Positions 10,035-22,899 are shown, counted from the first letter of the stretch. The stretch is 64,000 nucleotides of DNA from Podaxis mareebaensis (GCA_018524725.1 JAEUWP010000077.1:62001-126000), one strand, 5' to 3'. Notes: a model not told the origin generated them from the letters alone. Numbers and translations: made by a program.

Positions 10035-12607
10035 TTAGCATCCTGCAGGGACGGTGTTGTCATCGCGGTGATTGGCAGCGTTAACGCCCAATCCTCGGCT
10101 AGCAAATGCGTTCCACAAGAGACACCTATTGGCACCGTTGTATCTATTCTCGTCGGCCTGGATCCAAGCGTCACGAGCGCTAATGACTACAAAACCATCA
10201 GTACAGGGTCGTTTTGCAAAAAGTGGGTAGGCTCACAAGTGGGGTTGCAAGGTTGGAGAAGGAGGGCATCGAGGAAGAGATGCAGGTGGACAACATTGCC
10301 TTCAGTACCGTTGGGGTTTGTGCGTGCAGTCGCCGACCAGCCATGAGCACCAACAAGTGCTGCATAGACGTTGTGGAGCATGTTAGCCCAGACTTCACCA
10401 ATGTCTGTCGGCGGATCAATTTCCGCTCATCAATGATTTCTAATTAACTCACCATGAACCTCGTTCAAGGTCCTAAGACTGCCATATGTCAAAGGATTGA
10501 CAGACCTGCAACACGTTAAGTCTGCCCGTTGAATTTGATTCCACTGGACAGGGGCTTACGATGATGTGGAGTAGGGATGGCTACGGATGCCGGATGAGTC
10601 ATCAATAACATATTGACCCATAACATAGTCGGGAACGGCAGAGGATGTCTTCTCTGTCCAATCGGCCATGGCATCGGACCAGCCTACGATGATCCTTAAG
10701 AAATGATTGATATACACCCAAAAAAGAACCTCACCTTCACCCATACCTCCAGCCTCGGTGGTCTGTAAGCAACGACCGGTTCCACCACCAGTCATCCTGT
10801 TAGTGACGCCATGCGTGTTCTCGTGAACGACGATATCGTTCTCGAGCGCACCGTCACGTTCAGGCTGCGGAATAACCGTGGGTGCAAAATGGCGGTTTGG
10901 TAACGAAATTTACTCACGTTCGTCTCATCCCACAGGAACATCCTCATGCGACCAGACTGGCCGCTATCACCCAAGTCAGGGACTGGTATCAAGAGAGGGA
11001 TAAATGGGACTTACTCAGCTGGCGTAGCAAAGTCGGCGTTATTAAGACCGGCACTATCTTGAACGGAGACAGTGACGCGATCATTCCCGAGGCCGCCCTT
11101 GCCGAAATTGTTCTGCTGGAAGTTGAAAGTGGTCTGGAGAAACATAATCAATCACTCTATTGAAGCAAGCATTGAAAATCCCCTTACCTCAGTGAATCCA
11201 TAGCTATTGAGAGCAAGGTATCAGGCAATTTGCTTGAAGCAAGATGACGAGTTAAGTACATACCGGTAGGTAAAGTCGTGAACCGTGTTGACAAGATAGA
11301 AGGCATTAGTGCGCGCAGCATCGACATTAACCTGGGTGGTGGGCGCCTGACTCGGGTTCTGGACAAAGTTGAAAACGTCGCCAGAGCTGGATTCCTGTGT
11401 TGTAGAACTCGTTGTGCCCTTGAATGTGATGACATTATTTCCGCTACCAGACGTTCTTAACCAACGCCCGCCTTGCTTATTCAGTTGGATTTACTCACGA
11501 GGTATCACTAGGATTGAATCACATCAGTATAACACGCAATCCGATAATGCCGTCAGAAACTCACGTAGTAGTGGAACCACCAGTGCTGTGCCATCCCTGG
11601 GGCGAAGCTGCCGTATCCTGGGGATCAGTGACGGTCTCAAATCCTTGCGTAAGGATCTCCTTCTGAATAGGAAGAACACGATACTAGGCGACACGGATCA
11701 ATATCGCACATTCTCGTCGGCAATCCCATTAATAACTCACCGAAGCCTTAGCAACAAAGTCGGTAACAGAGACGACTTCGCCAGAGTGAGCGTCAACGAA
11801 AGCCTCGAACCAAGCACCAGTCTCGTCATTCTGGATCTGAACGACATGAGTCAAAGCGACCGACTGGTCCTCCTTGACCAAGAACTCGAGGGTTGGCGGG
11901 TGATTGTTGAACTTGCCATCGAGCTTCTTCTCAGCGGAAGCAATTGCCTCTTCGACGGTAATGCTAGGAGTCGAAGACGCAATCTGGGCTAAAAATCGCG
12001 TGATCAATCAACCACTTCAAAGAGTGACACTTGCGGAAGGACCTACTCGGCTTAACGAAGGATGAACCGAAGGAGACAATCTTGTTGCCTTTGAAGGCAA
12101 CGTTGGCAACAGCATTGGCAAACGGAATACCATCCTAACAACACCAGCACATCAGCATTCCGCCACATGCAACAAACGTCGTGTACACTCACATGTTGTT
12201 GTGTCAGGAAGGCATGAGTAACAGTTTCGGTGACGGCTTGAGTCCTGAGGTTGACGGTCGACGGGTCGATTGACAAACGGTGGCTAACGAAGGAAACAGC
12301 TGATTCCTTCAAGTCATCATCTGCACGCTTCTGCAACGGGTGGTCGAGTCCAGCGCCAAATGTCTACAGAAAACCACAAGCAAGCACCAAAACCAGTCAG
12401 TCCTCTAGTTCAACAACAATGAGGACCCGAGCAACCCACCTCCAAAGTGCTTGGCGGGTGGAAAGTCTCAATCTGCAAATCACGAGTGACCTGTCTAACA
12501 CGATGAGTGGCATGCTTCGCGCTACTAGGCCAAGGAGCCGCAGAAGTAGTGGAGGCATAGGCAATAGCCAAGAGGACCGATGTGAAGAACTTGTTGAATG
12601 CCACCAT
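10035..12607 (-). CDS. Secreted fungalysin metallopeptidase (M36), copy 1
   Basis: An extracellular zinc metallopeptidase that degrades proteins outside the cell, made as a preproenzyme. It starts MVAFNKFFTSVLLAIAYAST, a signal peptide ending near TTSAAPWP, followed by the FTP propeptide (DGIPFANAVANVAFKGNK, EDQSVALTHVVQIQNDETGA, EAFVDAHSGEVVSVTDFVA). The catalytic domain includes NAFYLVNTVHDFTYR, the zinc motif HENTH in ENDIVVHENTHGVTNRM, the GGMGEGWSD segment with the third zinc ligand, IGEVWANMLHNVYAAL, and the end segment NRYNGANRCLLWNAFASRG. The stop is at 10035-10037 after DDNTVPAGC. At least eight short introns interrupt it. All core motifs are intact, so it should be functional. A second fungalysin lies 5.8 kb away on the same strand. 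Confidence 0.9.
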
Positions 12608-14646
12608 CGTCGATGACTAGATCAATATTACTCGTGAAGCTGCAGGCGATGACTCGCAAATATCAAATGAACCAGAGAACCAAGGCTCTAGAGGATCCAA
12701 ACTTGAAAACGCCTTTATATCTCTCACTTGGGTAAGGACATTAAATGCCGCAGGTATATCTCCTAGGATAAGCCATGTGACGGAGATACTAAACCTTGGG
12801 AACGGCACGCGTCTGTTAGGATGAGCATTGTGATAAAGCAGAAGCGTACCTTGCGTTCAACATGGTATCCCGTCGCATGACGCACGATTGACTGCATGCT
12901 ACAAACTAGGAAGCGCACAAAAGAGGCTGAGAACCAAGGGATGGGACGCACAGAAGATACATCTGATGTTGCTATAGATATGCCGACCTGCGTTCAGCAT
13001 GATAACATTGAGTTATTTATGGATCCGAGGGAATTCAAGCTTCAGGTATCAAAGGGAAAGCCAATCCGCGTGAAAGTGGATTATACTAAGAACCACCGGA
13101 ATCCTCACGATCGCGATAACAGAGACAAGCGCACTCGTCTTTGATGTAGACAGGAACTCCATATGGGTCGTTTGGAAGCACTTGGTTTGAATGGTCAGAG
13201 GATGGGAAATGGACAAAAATCACGCGCACACAAGTTACTGACTGCTGAGCGCTAGAAATGATAGCTGAGAGGATGTTACCCTGCGTTCCGAAGGACAATT
13301 ACGAACGCGTTAGTCCAAAAGAAGCCGGGATGGCCTCCGTGGTGGCCATGCGCCAAGGTTCTATTTTTAACCCCGCGAAAAGTCGAAACGAAACATTCCT
13401 TCGTGGCGTAAGACGCCCAAGGACATAGCTGGTACGATCGATGACCATGCGTACTTGATGCTGGATGAAACCCAAAATCCCTCTCAACCTCAAGCCACAG
13501 CACTACCGTCCCCACTACAATGTCTGGCACATCCAGACGAAGCGCACGGAACAACGTCGCTATAGTTGTCACCATGTCAAGCCCGATATTCCCTCGCCCT
13601 CCTATGGGAAGCATCTCAGTAAATCAATGGAGGAAACCAGCTGAGAAAAGCTCCAACAAATCCAGCGCTTGCTACCGGTCCGCTGCAGGACCTGGTCCGA
13701 CTACCGCCTCTGATTATTGATGTCTGCTATCCAACGAAGCTTGGATGAGAAAGGAAGATTACTGCGACGCTGCGTCACTCACCAAATCAGGAAACTCAGG
13801 CCGTGAATCCACAAACCACCAATGCCATACGTCCAAACAATCAGCAATTAAAGTTTGACTTTCATTCATTGTACAAAGGCGGTCATATCAAGCTTAGGAG
13901 CACGACATGAGAGTTGTAGCACACTTGTGACTGGTTCACATCTCAAGACTACTTGAGTGGGACGAATTAGCTATTCTGCATATAGTGAATGAAGCGTTCG
14001 TACCATGTGGCCTCGTGTCTGACTGGATTCCAACGCAGGTCTAGGTTCCCATTTGGCAACTGATTTCCATATCACTACCTCATGTCCATTGGGAAAAATC
14101 AATGAAGTCGCAGCTAGCCAAAATGTTCAATGTAGTCCCATGCCAAAGGGCCCGCATTGCCATTCCTCGAAAGGAAAACCCTTGGAATAACCTACACCAC
14201 AATCGACCACAGGCGGCGGTAAGGCTCCGAAATGTGTGGCTCAACCTTGAGATAAGCTAAAAACTACCGTCAAGTGGCCAGCAGGCCAACGGAGTGACCA
14301 CCCTCCGCGTCTGCACAAAGATAGTACCTTGTCTTGGTCAGACGAGGCGTAGCGCGGCAGAAATGAAGACGAGGGCTCTCACACTCACATCAGGCACCGT
14401 TTCCTTAACTTGATGTGTTATCACTCTGTAAACACGGCTTCTTCTTCCATGGGTATATACTACCACGAGGGCCTGGGACAATTGGCAGGAAACGCATGTG
14501 CCATTAGAACAGAGCTAAGTATACAAGCTTCGGAGCTGTGCTTCGACATCCTCTGGACTCTGTTTAATATCTAGAATATCATGAGACCACAGTCAAAATT
14601 AAGGAGAGGAAACTCACACTTCTGAGGATCTGGTCATTTTTTTTGG
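12608..14646. other. Two-kilobase gap without a supported gene
   Basis: Several short open frames exist on the minus strand at 13086-13614, one with hydrophobic stretches (FWTNAFVIVLRNAG), but none joins into a recognisable protein and codons do not look constrained. It may hold a degenerate gene. The part next to 12607 is the fungalysin promoter. No repeats or RNA genes were seen. Confidence 0.35.
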
Positions 14647-16863
14647 TCAATTGCTATTAATCTCGCCGATAATCACGCTTATGGTGGGTAAGCACTCACT
14701 CCGACTGAACTCTTTCTCCTTTTGTTTCTGTGTAAACCGCTTCAGGCTTGGTACTACCAGCATGACGATCTCATCAGCAATCGCACTCCTGCCCTCCTTG
14801 TCGTCCTCTAATACTTTTGCCATACGATGACGCTCTACCACTTCCTCGAGTAGATCATAGAATCTCGTAAACTTCTCCTTCGCTTGGGACTTGCCTGACT
14901 TTTCCTTGGGATCGTCTGTGATGGCCTGCATTAGTGGTGAGAAGTTGGTATCAAAGTACGCGGCCTTCGCTGTTCTCCAGTTCGAATTCAGCGCGTCAAC
15001 AGTCGGTTGAGATAGTAGAGAGGGAAGATTGGGGTGACGTGGTTCCAGGAGGAGATGATGACGTAAGTATGCGATGTTGTTCAGAAGGAAAACGGAACCG
15101 AAGGCGGGACGTCGGGTACGGGAAATGGCGTTGAGACTATTGATAGCATTCGTTACGACATCATCTGTGGACACAATTCAGAAGCGGTTGAAACAAAGTT
15201 CAAAAATGACTCACATAGGAAGTGTTCCAAGATGACAGCTTCGTCTACTTCTCCACCCTTCGAGCTCTTCCCAACCTGTACGCCTTCACCCATTTTCCAA
15301 TTTCCATCTCCAAGGGCCAATAAAGCTGAAGAAACTGCGGCTTGCACTTGTGGGATTCGCTCAAGGTACTTGACGGTCTGCAAAGTCGAGTAAGCGCAAT
15401 TGCAACCTGTCGGACGCGGGTAGCTCACATCAGTAGTTAAATCAACTAGCTTGACACTAGTTTCGGAATCGCGATTGTTGGCACCAAGTTTGAGATCCAC
15501 GAGGAACTCGGGGAAGCTCCGAAGGCAGACCTGCCGCAATGATTGTAACCCATCTTTCATTTCGTTCTTGTCGTCGATATATTCGGAACCTCGCCGGGAC
15601 AAAACCTCCTCCCACGCTGGCTGCTGTTGGAGAAGAGCGTCATATGCTGAGAGAGCGAGGAAGTTGTATTTCTGTAACGACTTTTTGATGAGGGTCATCA
15701 TCTGCCCGAGGACGGTGTTAAAAAGCTTCAGTATTGGGTTCAAGAGAGTCCCATAAGCCGATGCCACAAGAGTTGGGTTCGTCAATGGTGACAACTCTTT
15801 CAGGAGTTTGTACTCATCCTAGAAACTCATTAATGGGGGTCAGATATAGGTAGCGCGACTCACCTCGGCCACCGCCAGCAGTGTTTCTACCCATTGTCCA
15901 AACTCCGTTCCAGTGGTAATAGGATCAATGGTATCCGCCCGAGTTACAAGCCTCTTCCCTTGACCCTCGAGGCATTTGACACTCCAGTTGCCCCGCATAT
16001 CTGCATATCCCTTCTGAGCCTCTTTCAACGTCGTCATGATGACGGGGGCGGCCGGGTGTGAAGGATGAGTAGATGGCAGAGGGAGTGTTCGAAGGAAGGA
16101 GACGAGAGGGGACAAATTCGATAACAGAGAGGAAGGGAAGCTGGTGGATACGAGGGCGGTTCCAGGAGTTTTGGGCGTGGCACCAGAAGAGCCTTCAGCG
16201 ACGATTGTGGTGTAGAGCTGCGTAAGCTTCTTCGCTCCTGTCTCAACGAGGCGAGCCTGTACATGACAAGATCAGAATTTCTATGCAGGAGAGAACGATG
16301 GAGCATACAGTCTCAGCGAGGTCGCGGTCAGGCGACTTGAACGCAATGTTGGCATTCAACCGTTCCAGTGCCTCCCTATAAGCCTTCAGATTGTTTGGCT
16401 GAGGCCTAGGAAAATGGTTAGCGGCCTTTCGTGGCACATAAGCAAGCGTACACACCCTCGAAGGATCAGGGCCTCCTCTGCCGCAAGGTCTTCCTGCGTA
16501 CTCGCCATTTCATCAATCTTGGATAGGGCCTGGTCGATGTCTTTACCAAGATCAGAGCGGTTACAAAGTGCATATATACACCCAACACTCACTGTGCGAC
16601 CGGCGGTTCAGGATCTGCGCAGCAGTATACAGGGGTAGAATGGACTTTTCGAGCTTGGCAAGTCGCGTATCAAAGCTGTCGAGTATAGCTAATGAGGTAA
16701 ATGGGAAGCTAAAGGTGAAGGAAAGTTGTTTATACATATCATTCTCTTCGATATCTGGCGTGTCTTGTTGAGGTTCTGCTCGAGCTACGCTTTGGGTTCA
16801 TTACGAGGTCTTCTGGCGCTGAAGCGAACGTACAAGCTCAATTTCTGCTGTCTCGTCGTCCAT
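14647..16863 (-). CDS. EXO70: Exocyst complex component Exo70
   Basis: A subunit of the exocyst, which tethers secretory vesicles to the plasma membrane at sites of polarised growth; Exo70 binds PI(4,5)P2 and Rho GTPases. The start MDDETAEIELVRSLQ at 16863 matches the short acidic N-terminus of fungal Exo70. Diagnostic segments include MASTQEDLAAEEALILRG with a preceding helix, LSPLVSFLRTLPLPST, LKLFNTVLGQMMTLIKKSLQKYNF, SRTRRPAFGSVFLLNNIAYL, and the C-terminal helix KFTRFYDLLEEVVERHRMAK followed by VVPSLKRFTQKQKEKEFSR. The stop is at 14647-14649. The rod-like helical-bundle pattern and the order of segments fit the family. Introns of about 50 nt lie near 15175-15215, 15800-15860 and 16260-16310. 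The gene is likely essential for hyphal tip growth. Confidence 0.85.
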
Positions 16864-17531
16864 TATGGTCGTATGTAGGCGACTGTTGCCGATAAAGAGT
16901 AGAGAGATTGATGAAGATGATGATGGGAGAGGACAAGGATGATTATGGCTTATTTGTGTCCACTGTATCACCACTACTAAACGACTGCAAGGCCGAGACC
17001 CTCATAACCCCATTGATACCCTTCATGGCAGCAGCTCCCTAAACTCATAAGAGTGGTAGTGGGAGGGTTAGATTCAAATACACAAACCACGTTGATTAGC
17101 AGTCTAGTCCCCCAAGGGAACCGTGTTCCCGAGAACCAATTACCTTGTACATATTGATATACCGAACAAGAAATATCTTAGCTTTGCAAACCCACGTTTG
17201 AAAAAGCATACCCCGTATGTTCGAATCCCACAGGCATGCTATAAACGTTGCATGATAAGAAAGATCTCCCACAGACCACAAACACGCGTTAGGAATTTCT
17301 CCGCGTCAGGTGCCGATAAGCAGATTCCACGGGAAAACGACAAGGACGACAGAACGAAAGGCGCTTCAGCAGGGGGACAGCAAGGAGAGAAGTATAATGA
17401 TAGTAGGATACATAGAGATACACTGACAATGAGTGAACACTAGTGAGTATACAAAGGGGATAACAGTAGGAGTGAAGCCCAGGAGCGTACCTTGAGAATA
17501 CAAGAGATTCCGCGTTAACGTCGAACCCAAA
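16864..17531. other. Intergenic region between EXO70 and HAP3
   Basis: This holds the promoter and 5' UTR of EXO70 and the 3' UTR of HAP3. The open frames here are short and overlap in shadow frames. A sequence at about 17218 resembles a tRNA T-loop, but its flanks do not pair. No gene is supported. Confidence 0.45.
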
Positions 17532-18151
17532 CTATTCATCTTCTCTCGAGTCATTCTGCTCCCTACTCGACCCAGCAACATTCGAGGCGCTTCCACCATT
17601 CTGGTACTACCGGAAGAAACTACTGTCAGTAAATGCAACCCCAAGGCACTCAGGAAAACAACACACCTGTCGAAGCTTAGCCAGATGAATTTTAAGGGTC
17701 TCCGCATAGTTTTCAAAGCCGAGCGTGCCCATGGCATACAGAATGTCCTCCCCTCCTATCGTCTTCCGCTTTTCCAACTGGCACTTCTCTGCTGCCTCCG
17801 ACGTTATGAAGGAGATAAACTCGGACACGCACTCCTGGACACATTCCTTCGCGTCCTTCGCAATCTTGGCGGTGGGGGGAACAGCCGCCTTCATGATGCG
17901 AGAAACATTGGCAATCTATTACGGAATTGACCAGAAGACCATCCCGAGGACAGGCTTGGCGTTAGCGCCCAGAGACAGACAGGCAGAAGAGAAAAAAGAC
18001 GTACAGGAAGGAATCTGTCCTGCTCTCGATACTCCCCGACCTCCTGCTCTGTGATTGGAGGAGCCTCGATAGGATCATGAGGTGTCGCAACGACTAAGCC
18101 TCCAGGATTGCTCTCGTCCCGTGCTGGAATGATAGGCTGCAGCTCCGACAT
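17532..18151 (-). CDS. HAP3: CCAAT-binding factor subunit HAP3/NF-YB
   Basis: A histone-fold subunit of the CCAAT-binding complex (HAP2/3/5), a nuclear transcription factor that controls respiration, iron and redox genes. Exon 1 starts [18 protein letters not shown] at 18151 and ends EQDRFLP. An intron of about 90 nt follows, then [59 protein letters not shown] and [20 protein letters not shown]. The last exon adds a short polar tail ending [11 protein letters not shown]. The core is nearly invariant across eukaryotes, including the DNA-contacting and HAP5-contacting helices. The total is about 155 residues, normal for a basidiomycete HAP3. The introns were placed to join [11 protein letters not shown] and LAKLRQYQ, both family hallmarks. 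Confidence 0.93.
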
Positions 18152-18365
18152 TCCAACCAATCGAATTGGTCCAATCCTTGGCCGGAGACAAAGTCTGTAT
18201 CTTTCCCACCCCCTTTCCTTTCTAGCTGCTCGTCGTCCATCCATCAGATAAGATAAGATTAACTTGTTCCAGACTGTTCTAGCGGACACAGTAATCACAC
18301 TAGTATACATTGTTGCCTTGCTACTGCTAAAAGTACAAATGCGTGCTCTATGGATAACACAAGTA

Positions 18366-20779
18366 CTATACCTGGCATTCAGGAGGGACAGAAAACCCGT
18401 CCGTAAAGAGTGGACCGGCATCAACACCCATTCCTTTCCCAGCGAAAGCTCTCCAAAGTGTACACTCATTCGCACCATTATACCGCATAGAATCAGCCAA
18501 CAGCATCGCATCTCGAGCTTGAATCACTGCAGAAATTGAAATGTCAGCGCCGAGGCCGCACCAAAAAGTTATCAGGCTTGGAACATACTGGAAGGATTGC
18601 AAGGCTGAAGCAACAAGCTATCCATCATGATGCGCATGAAAACAACGTTTCCTTCGAGCCCATCAGGTTCAACCAGAGCGTTAGGCGCGAATCCACGCTC
18701 CTTCACGAGCTCAGCGTAAACGTTATACAATGTATTTGCCCAAACCTCTCCAATAGCTGCCACGGAATGGAGTCAGATCCCGGATTCAACTATCTACGAT
18801 ATGGAAACACGTACCATGAGGTTCACCGCGTTTGGCGACATCAGAATACTTCAATGGGTTCACGTTCCTACAAAACCACAATTTAAAAAAAACCAACAGA
18901 ATAAAATGAACATTTACCCACTCATCAGTCGAATAAGGACGCGAACGGATACCGTCCGAGCTAACATAATTGCCGACTCTGAACTCGGGGACCTCGGCCG
19001 AGGTCTGCGCAACCCAAGCAGCCATCATATCACTGTAACCCTCACCCATACCTCCAGATTCTCTGGTCTGCAAGCAACGAGAAGTTCCACCACCAATCAT
19101 ACGGTTGGTAATTCCGTGAGTATACTCATGTATCAAGATATCATTCGCCATGGCGGAATCCCGCGTATCCTGGGGGAAAAGAATTGGTCCGTCGAAACCG
19201 AATGATAAGAATTATCTCCTACCTCGTTCGACTGGAAGAAAAAGAAACGTGCAACAGGTGTCTGGCCACTACGTCACCAATGAGCCGTGACCGTTCCAAC
19301 ACAGCGGAAGCACTACTTACACGGGAGGGGTTGCAAAGTTTGCATTGTTAATTCCTGTGAAGTCGCGGATCGAAACCAGAACGGGATTATCACCGGCACG
19401 ACTCTTGCCAAAGTAATCAACCTGGAAATTCCCTTGTTCCTCCTGGAAGCCATATCGATACGCAAGGTCATGCATGGTGTTCATGACATAAAACGTATTG
19501 GTAGCCGTTGCACCAAGATTACGAGAATCCAGGGGCGAAGCAACATCATATGGATTGTCGAAGGTTCCATTGGCGCTAGGCCGGATTTCGAACCGCCTCG
19601 AGTCGACGAAGGAACTGCCATTAGCAAAAACAACAACGTTGTTGCCGCTTAAGCGCAGGAGGTAGCTGATTAGGAAATAGCGCAACGTACAAGGAAGGAC
19701 CGAAACTTACCGGATGATCCCTGCGCCACTTTCTGCAAACCACCCTATAGGGGATGCTTCCGAATCTTCAGGATCTATGATAACTTCTCGACCATCAAGG
19801 AAATTTTGCTTATTGAACGGCACCACATTGTACTACCACATCCGTAGTGTCAGTCGAATATCCTTAAATTCGGAACTCAATGGATAATGGACATACCGTG
19901 GCGTGAGCCGTGAAATCTGTGACAGAGAGCAAGTCACCAGAGTGAGCACAAACAAAAGCCTCAACCCAAAGATCTGAGTCCGGATTCTGAATCTGCATCA
20001 CATAAGTGAGAGCCAGAGAACCATCTTCCTTCGCGAGGTACTCGACACTTGGTGGGACTCCATTATGTGTTCCATTGAGTAGATCCTCAATCGCGGGTAA
20101 AGTGTCCCGCCATTTAACCGTTGGGGTGGACGGGGCAACTGTCGCTACGTACAAGAGTATTTCATTAGACCGCAAACCACTCTATGTAACAATAAGGAGC
20201 CTCACCTCCTTTAGTGTCGACGAAAGAGGAGCCAAATGAAACGACTTGCGAGGTGTTGCTATACACCACATTCGCAGCGGCATTGGCAACGGGGATGCCA
20301 TCCTGATGGACCTAGTTCAGCAGCGCAACGGTGAGCAACCAAACTACAACGCACGATATATTGTCCCATATAGGCGAATTTGCCGTTTGCACCTGACCAC
20401 CCTTTACGATAACCGATATTGCTCGAGTCGATCCCAAGCTCAGAGCTAACGAACGACATCGCCGAATCATTCAGACGCCAATTTGAATCTATAGTTTCTC
20501 CAGATGCAAACGAAGAAGCCCCTGAAGAGGATTTAGCATCTGGGCGGTACGTCTGCAAATACCATTCCTCAGAACGACCTCCACAGAAATGCGACTGCAC
20601 TCATGACTTACTTTGAACGTAGATTTCGGATGATATGTTTCCAACGTAAGCCCACGCGCATAAAGTCGGGTATTATGTGTTGTATGCTTAACATGCACAG
20701 GCCATGGCGCTGCCTGGACCAGAGCAGAAACAGCAGCCGCTAGGATAAAGGAACGGAGATCAAAAATAAAGAATGTCAT
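18366..20779 (-). CDS. Secreted fungalysin metallopeptidase (M36), copy 2
   Basis: The second fungalysin, with the same architecture as the copy at 10.0-12.6 kb but clearly diverged. It begins MTFFIFDLRSFILAAAVSAL and ends its signal peptide near VQAAPWP. The propeptide shows DGIPVANAAANVVYSN, DGSLALTYVMQIQNPDSD and EAFVCAHSGDLLSVTDFTA. The catalytic domain has TNTFYVMNTMHDLAYRYG, the zinc motif HEYTH in ANDILIHEYTHGITNRM, GGMGEGYSDMMAAWV, AIGEVWANTLYNVYAEL and ADSMRYNGANECTLWRAFAG. It ends VPPECQV at 18366. Key residues are all present. Predicted role: secreted zinc endopeptidase in protein foraging. The two copies flank EXO70 and HAP3, so they are a dispersed, not strictly tandem, pair. Confidence 0.9.
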
Positions 20780-21448
20780 TCTCTAAACAGCTCAGTCCAA
20801 GTACACGGCCAGGTGCGTGCACTGAAATAGAAAAGAGGGACAAATATAAGAAAAAGAAGGAGCGGAGCAGGAGTTGGGATGAGTGAGCGAATGGATTCCC
20901 ATTGTCCCAACTTATAGTGCTCGATATTGAGAACGCAGGGTTGTAGACTTGTTCCGATAGCCCGTAATCTTTTGTGATGACTAAGCAACGTCTTAATTGT
21001 TGGTCTCAACCACTAACAATTCCTCCATCACATTGCAGGTATGCTCTTGGCTATTACCCAGCAACGGGTAACCGTTGCTATCCCCGAGGCGGTCAGGCCT
21101 CACCGTTTAATACCAGACATTACCAGCATGCACCGGATACTATCAACGGAATCCTCCACAGCCGCTCAACAACAAGGGTCTTGAGCCTACCTTGGCTTGG
21201 CTCAGCTGGGCAACAAGTCTTATAACGGAAAAATCTCTGCAACACGGTATGTTTACAAGACCCAAGTAATATACTGATCCTGGGAACATCCCATGGAGGA
21301 TGTAACGTGCATACTGAGGAAACCATTGACACTCACCTCAACAGAATATTCTACAGACTACCAAGGACACAACAGCAACCAGGACCCCGAGGAATATACG
21401 AATATTTCCCCCTAAGTCCTCCCCGTATTCACGCCTTAGTCCCCGTAT
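20780..21448. other. Intergenic region; left edge of the GST segmental duplication
   Basis: The first part is the promoter of fungalysin copy 2. From about 21158 the sequence is repeated at 24818 and marks the left edge of duplication copy A (shared start GCCGCTCAACAACAAGGGTC). No gene is supported. Between 21420 and 21460 a motif of about 19 bp (CCCGTATTCACGCCTTAG) occurs twice in tandem, overlapping the stop codon of the GST gene. Confidence 0.5.
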
Positions 21449-22401
21449 TCACGCCTTAGCCTCAGGACGTTTGGCTCGAAGCCCTGCATACCGTTTCTCG
21501 TAAGCTTCTAAGAGGTAGTCCTGATAAAAAATGGCGTCAGACGACATCATCACATGAACATCAAGCACTACCGCCTTACAGCATCAAAAGTTTCCTGGAA
21601 GCTCTTCCGAGCCTTGACATCCGCCAAATATTTGCGGACTCTCGCAAACTTGGGATCAGTCTGCAGGGCATCATACACCTTTTTTCCCGTTCCTTCTTCA
21701 TACACCCCTAAGTCATTCTTGAGAGCCATTTCAGCTCTTGTCAAAAAGGGGGTCACTGCAGCATCAGCAATAGACCACTCTCCCACTGCATAACCTTCAG
21801 CCGGGAGAAGTCCCTGAAGGACCTCAATAGCCACCAAAATATTGTCTGTGTTCTCCCCCCGGACTACAGCGCCATACAATGCAGGGGGGAGTTTGGAGGA
21901 GACGGTTTCTATGAAGAAACGAGCCTTCGCCCGGGCAACGGGGTCTTTAGGAAGGAGCGAACCGGTGAGGTCGGCGATGAATTCCAGGAGGACATACGAC
22001 TCTGCGAGTTTCTGAGATTCGGGAGAAGGGTTGTCTGGAGAAACCTTTGGACCACCGTAGGCGATAGCTGGGACCTGGTGTGGGACTTTAATGCTTCATC
22101 CTGTTAGGAGCCAACGGAGGATCCTACCTTGCTCGCAGGATTGATCTTCGGGGCATACCACTCTGGTTTACTTTGGAGGTCGATCTCGTACCGTTCGTAC
22201 GGTAATCCGGATTCCTTGAGAGCGATTTCAACCTGTTCGCGTACTCAGTTATGTCTAATGTACCCCACGGCCTGGTGGCCGTTACGCACCCTGTGTGCCC
22301 AGGGGCAGATCTATGGTGGTTCTCGGTCAGCCGCCTCCACAAAATCAGGTCAAGTGTGTTAGGCCAACCTTCGCGGAGTAGAGTGTAATTTGTTCAGGCA
22401 T
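21449..22401 (-). CDS. Omega-type glutathione S-transferase, copy A
   Basis: A cysteine-type glutathione transferase of 241 residues that would catalyse glutathione-dependent thiol transfer or deglutathionylation. Five exons can be read: 22369-22401 (MPEQITLYSAK), a 21-nt micro-exon 22290-22310 (ICPWAHR), 22128-22232 (VEIALKESGLPYERY...), 21580-22074 and 21449-21520 (DYLLEAYEKRYAGLRAKRPE...). All junctions are gt..ag and in phase. The micro-exon supplies the active-site Cys-Pro. The thioredoxin-like half has INPASKVPAIAYGG with the cis-proline; the helical half has GEWSIADAAVTPFLTRAE. Stopping at the first in-frame TAG (21568) instead would lose the conserved C-terminal helix, so a fifth exon is preferred. 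The 241-residue length is normal. Copy B at 25.1-26.0 kb has the same structure. Confidence 0.88.
22290..22310 (-). other. 21-nt micro-exon carrying the GST active site, copy A
   Basis: Encodes exactly seven residues, ICPWAHR, containing the catalytic Cys of omega-type GSTs. It is preceded by acceptor ccatag and followed by donor gtgcgt, and it joins SAK to VEIALKE in phase 0 on both sides. Skipping it would keep the frame but remove the active site. Confidence 0.85.
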
Positions 22402-22899
22402 TATGGGCAACGACGTTGGGATGTGGGTGGAAATCCTATCCTGAATCTATATATACTGGCATGATTACGAATCAAATAAATATGATACAGTTAGACGACA
22501 TCATGGTTATTCATCTTGTAATAGACTTGTAGGAGAGTGTCCCCACCAAGCTATGCAAGAATAGTTTCGAAAGCGCGTGCTTGGTAAGAGGCCTTACCAA
22601 TTTATTATTCAGCCAGACCGATACCGGCCAATACCCCGTTCCTTGGAACAAAAACACACGAGCTTTGTGGAGGATGGCGTTGCTCGGCACGTTCTCGGCA
22701 TCCACCCGTTCGAATCTGGAGCAACGGAATGCCCGCTCGCAAGACAACCAAGCAACCCGGAACTGGCTTCAGGAGTTATCATGTTCTCCTTCCCCGGTCA
22801 TTCCCCCTCAGCCTTTCTTCGCTAGCTTAGGAAATTCTCGCTAAGTTGTCGCTCTGTCACAGCGACATATCGAACTCCATTATTGGTCCATCCCCTCTA

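Noticed and set aside
13086..13614. Minus-strand open frames with hydrophobic stretches, possible membrane protein
   Set aside because: No recognisable family, no convincing exon joins, and adjacent frames look equally open.
17205..17240. T-loop-like sequence suggesting a tRNA
   Set aside because: The bases around it do not form T-stem, anticodon or acceptor pairing.
21568..21580. Early stop TAG in GST copy A as the true end
   Set aside because: Both copies splice in phase to a last exon encoding a conserved C-terminal helix, so the early stop is intronic.
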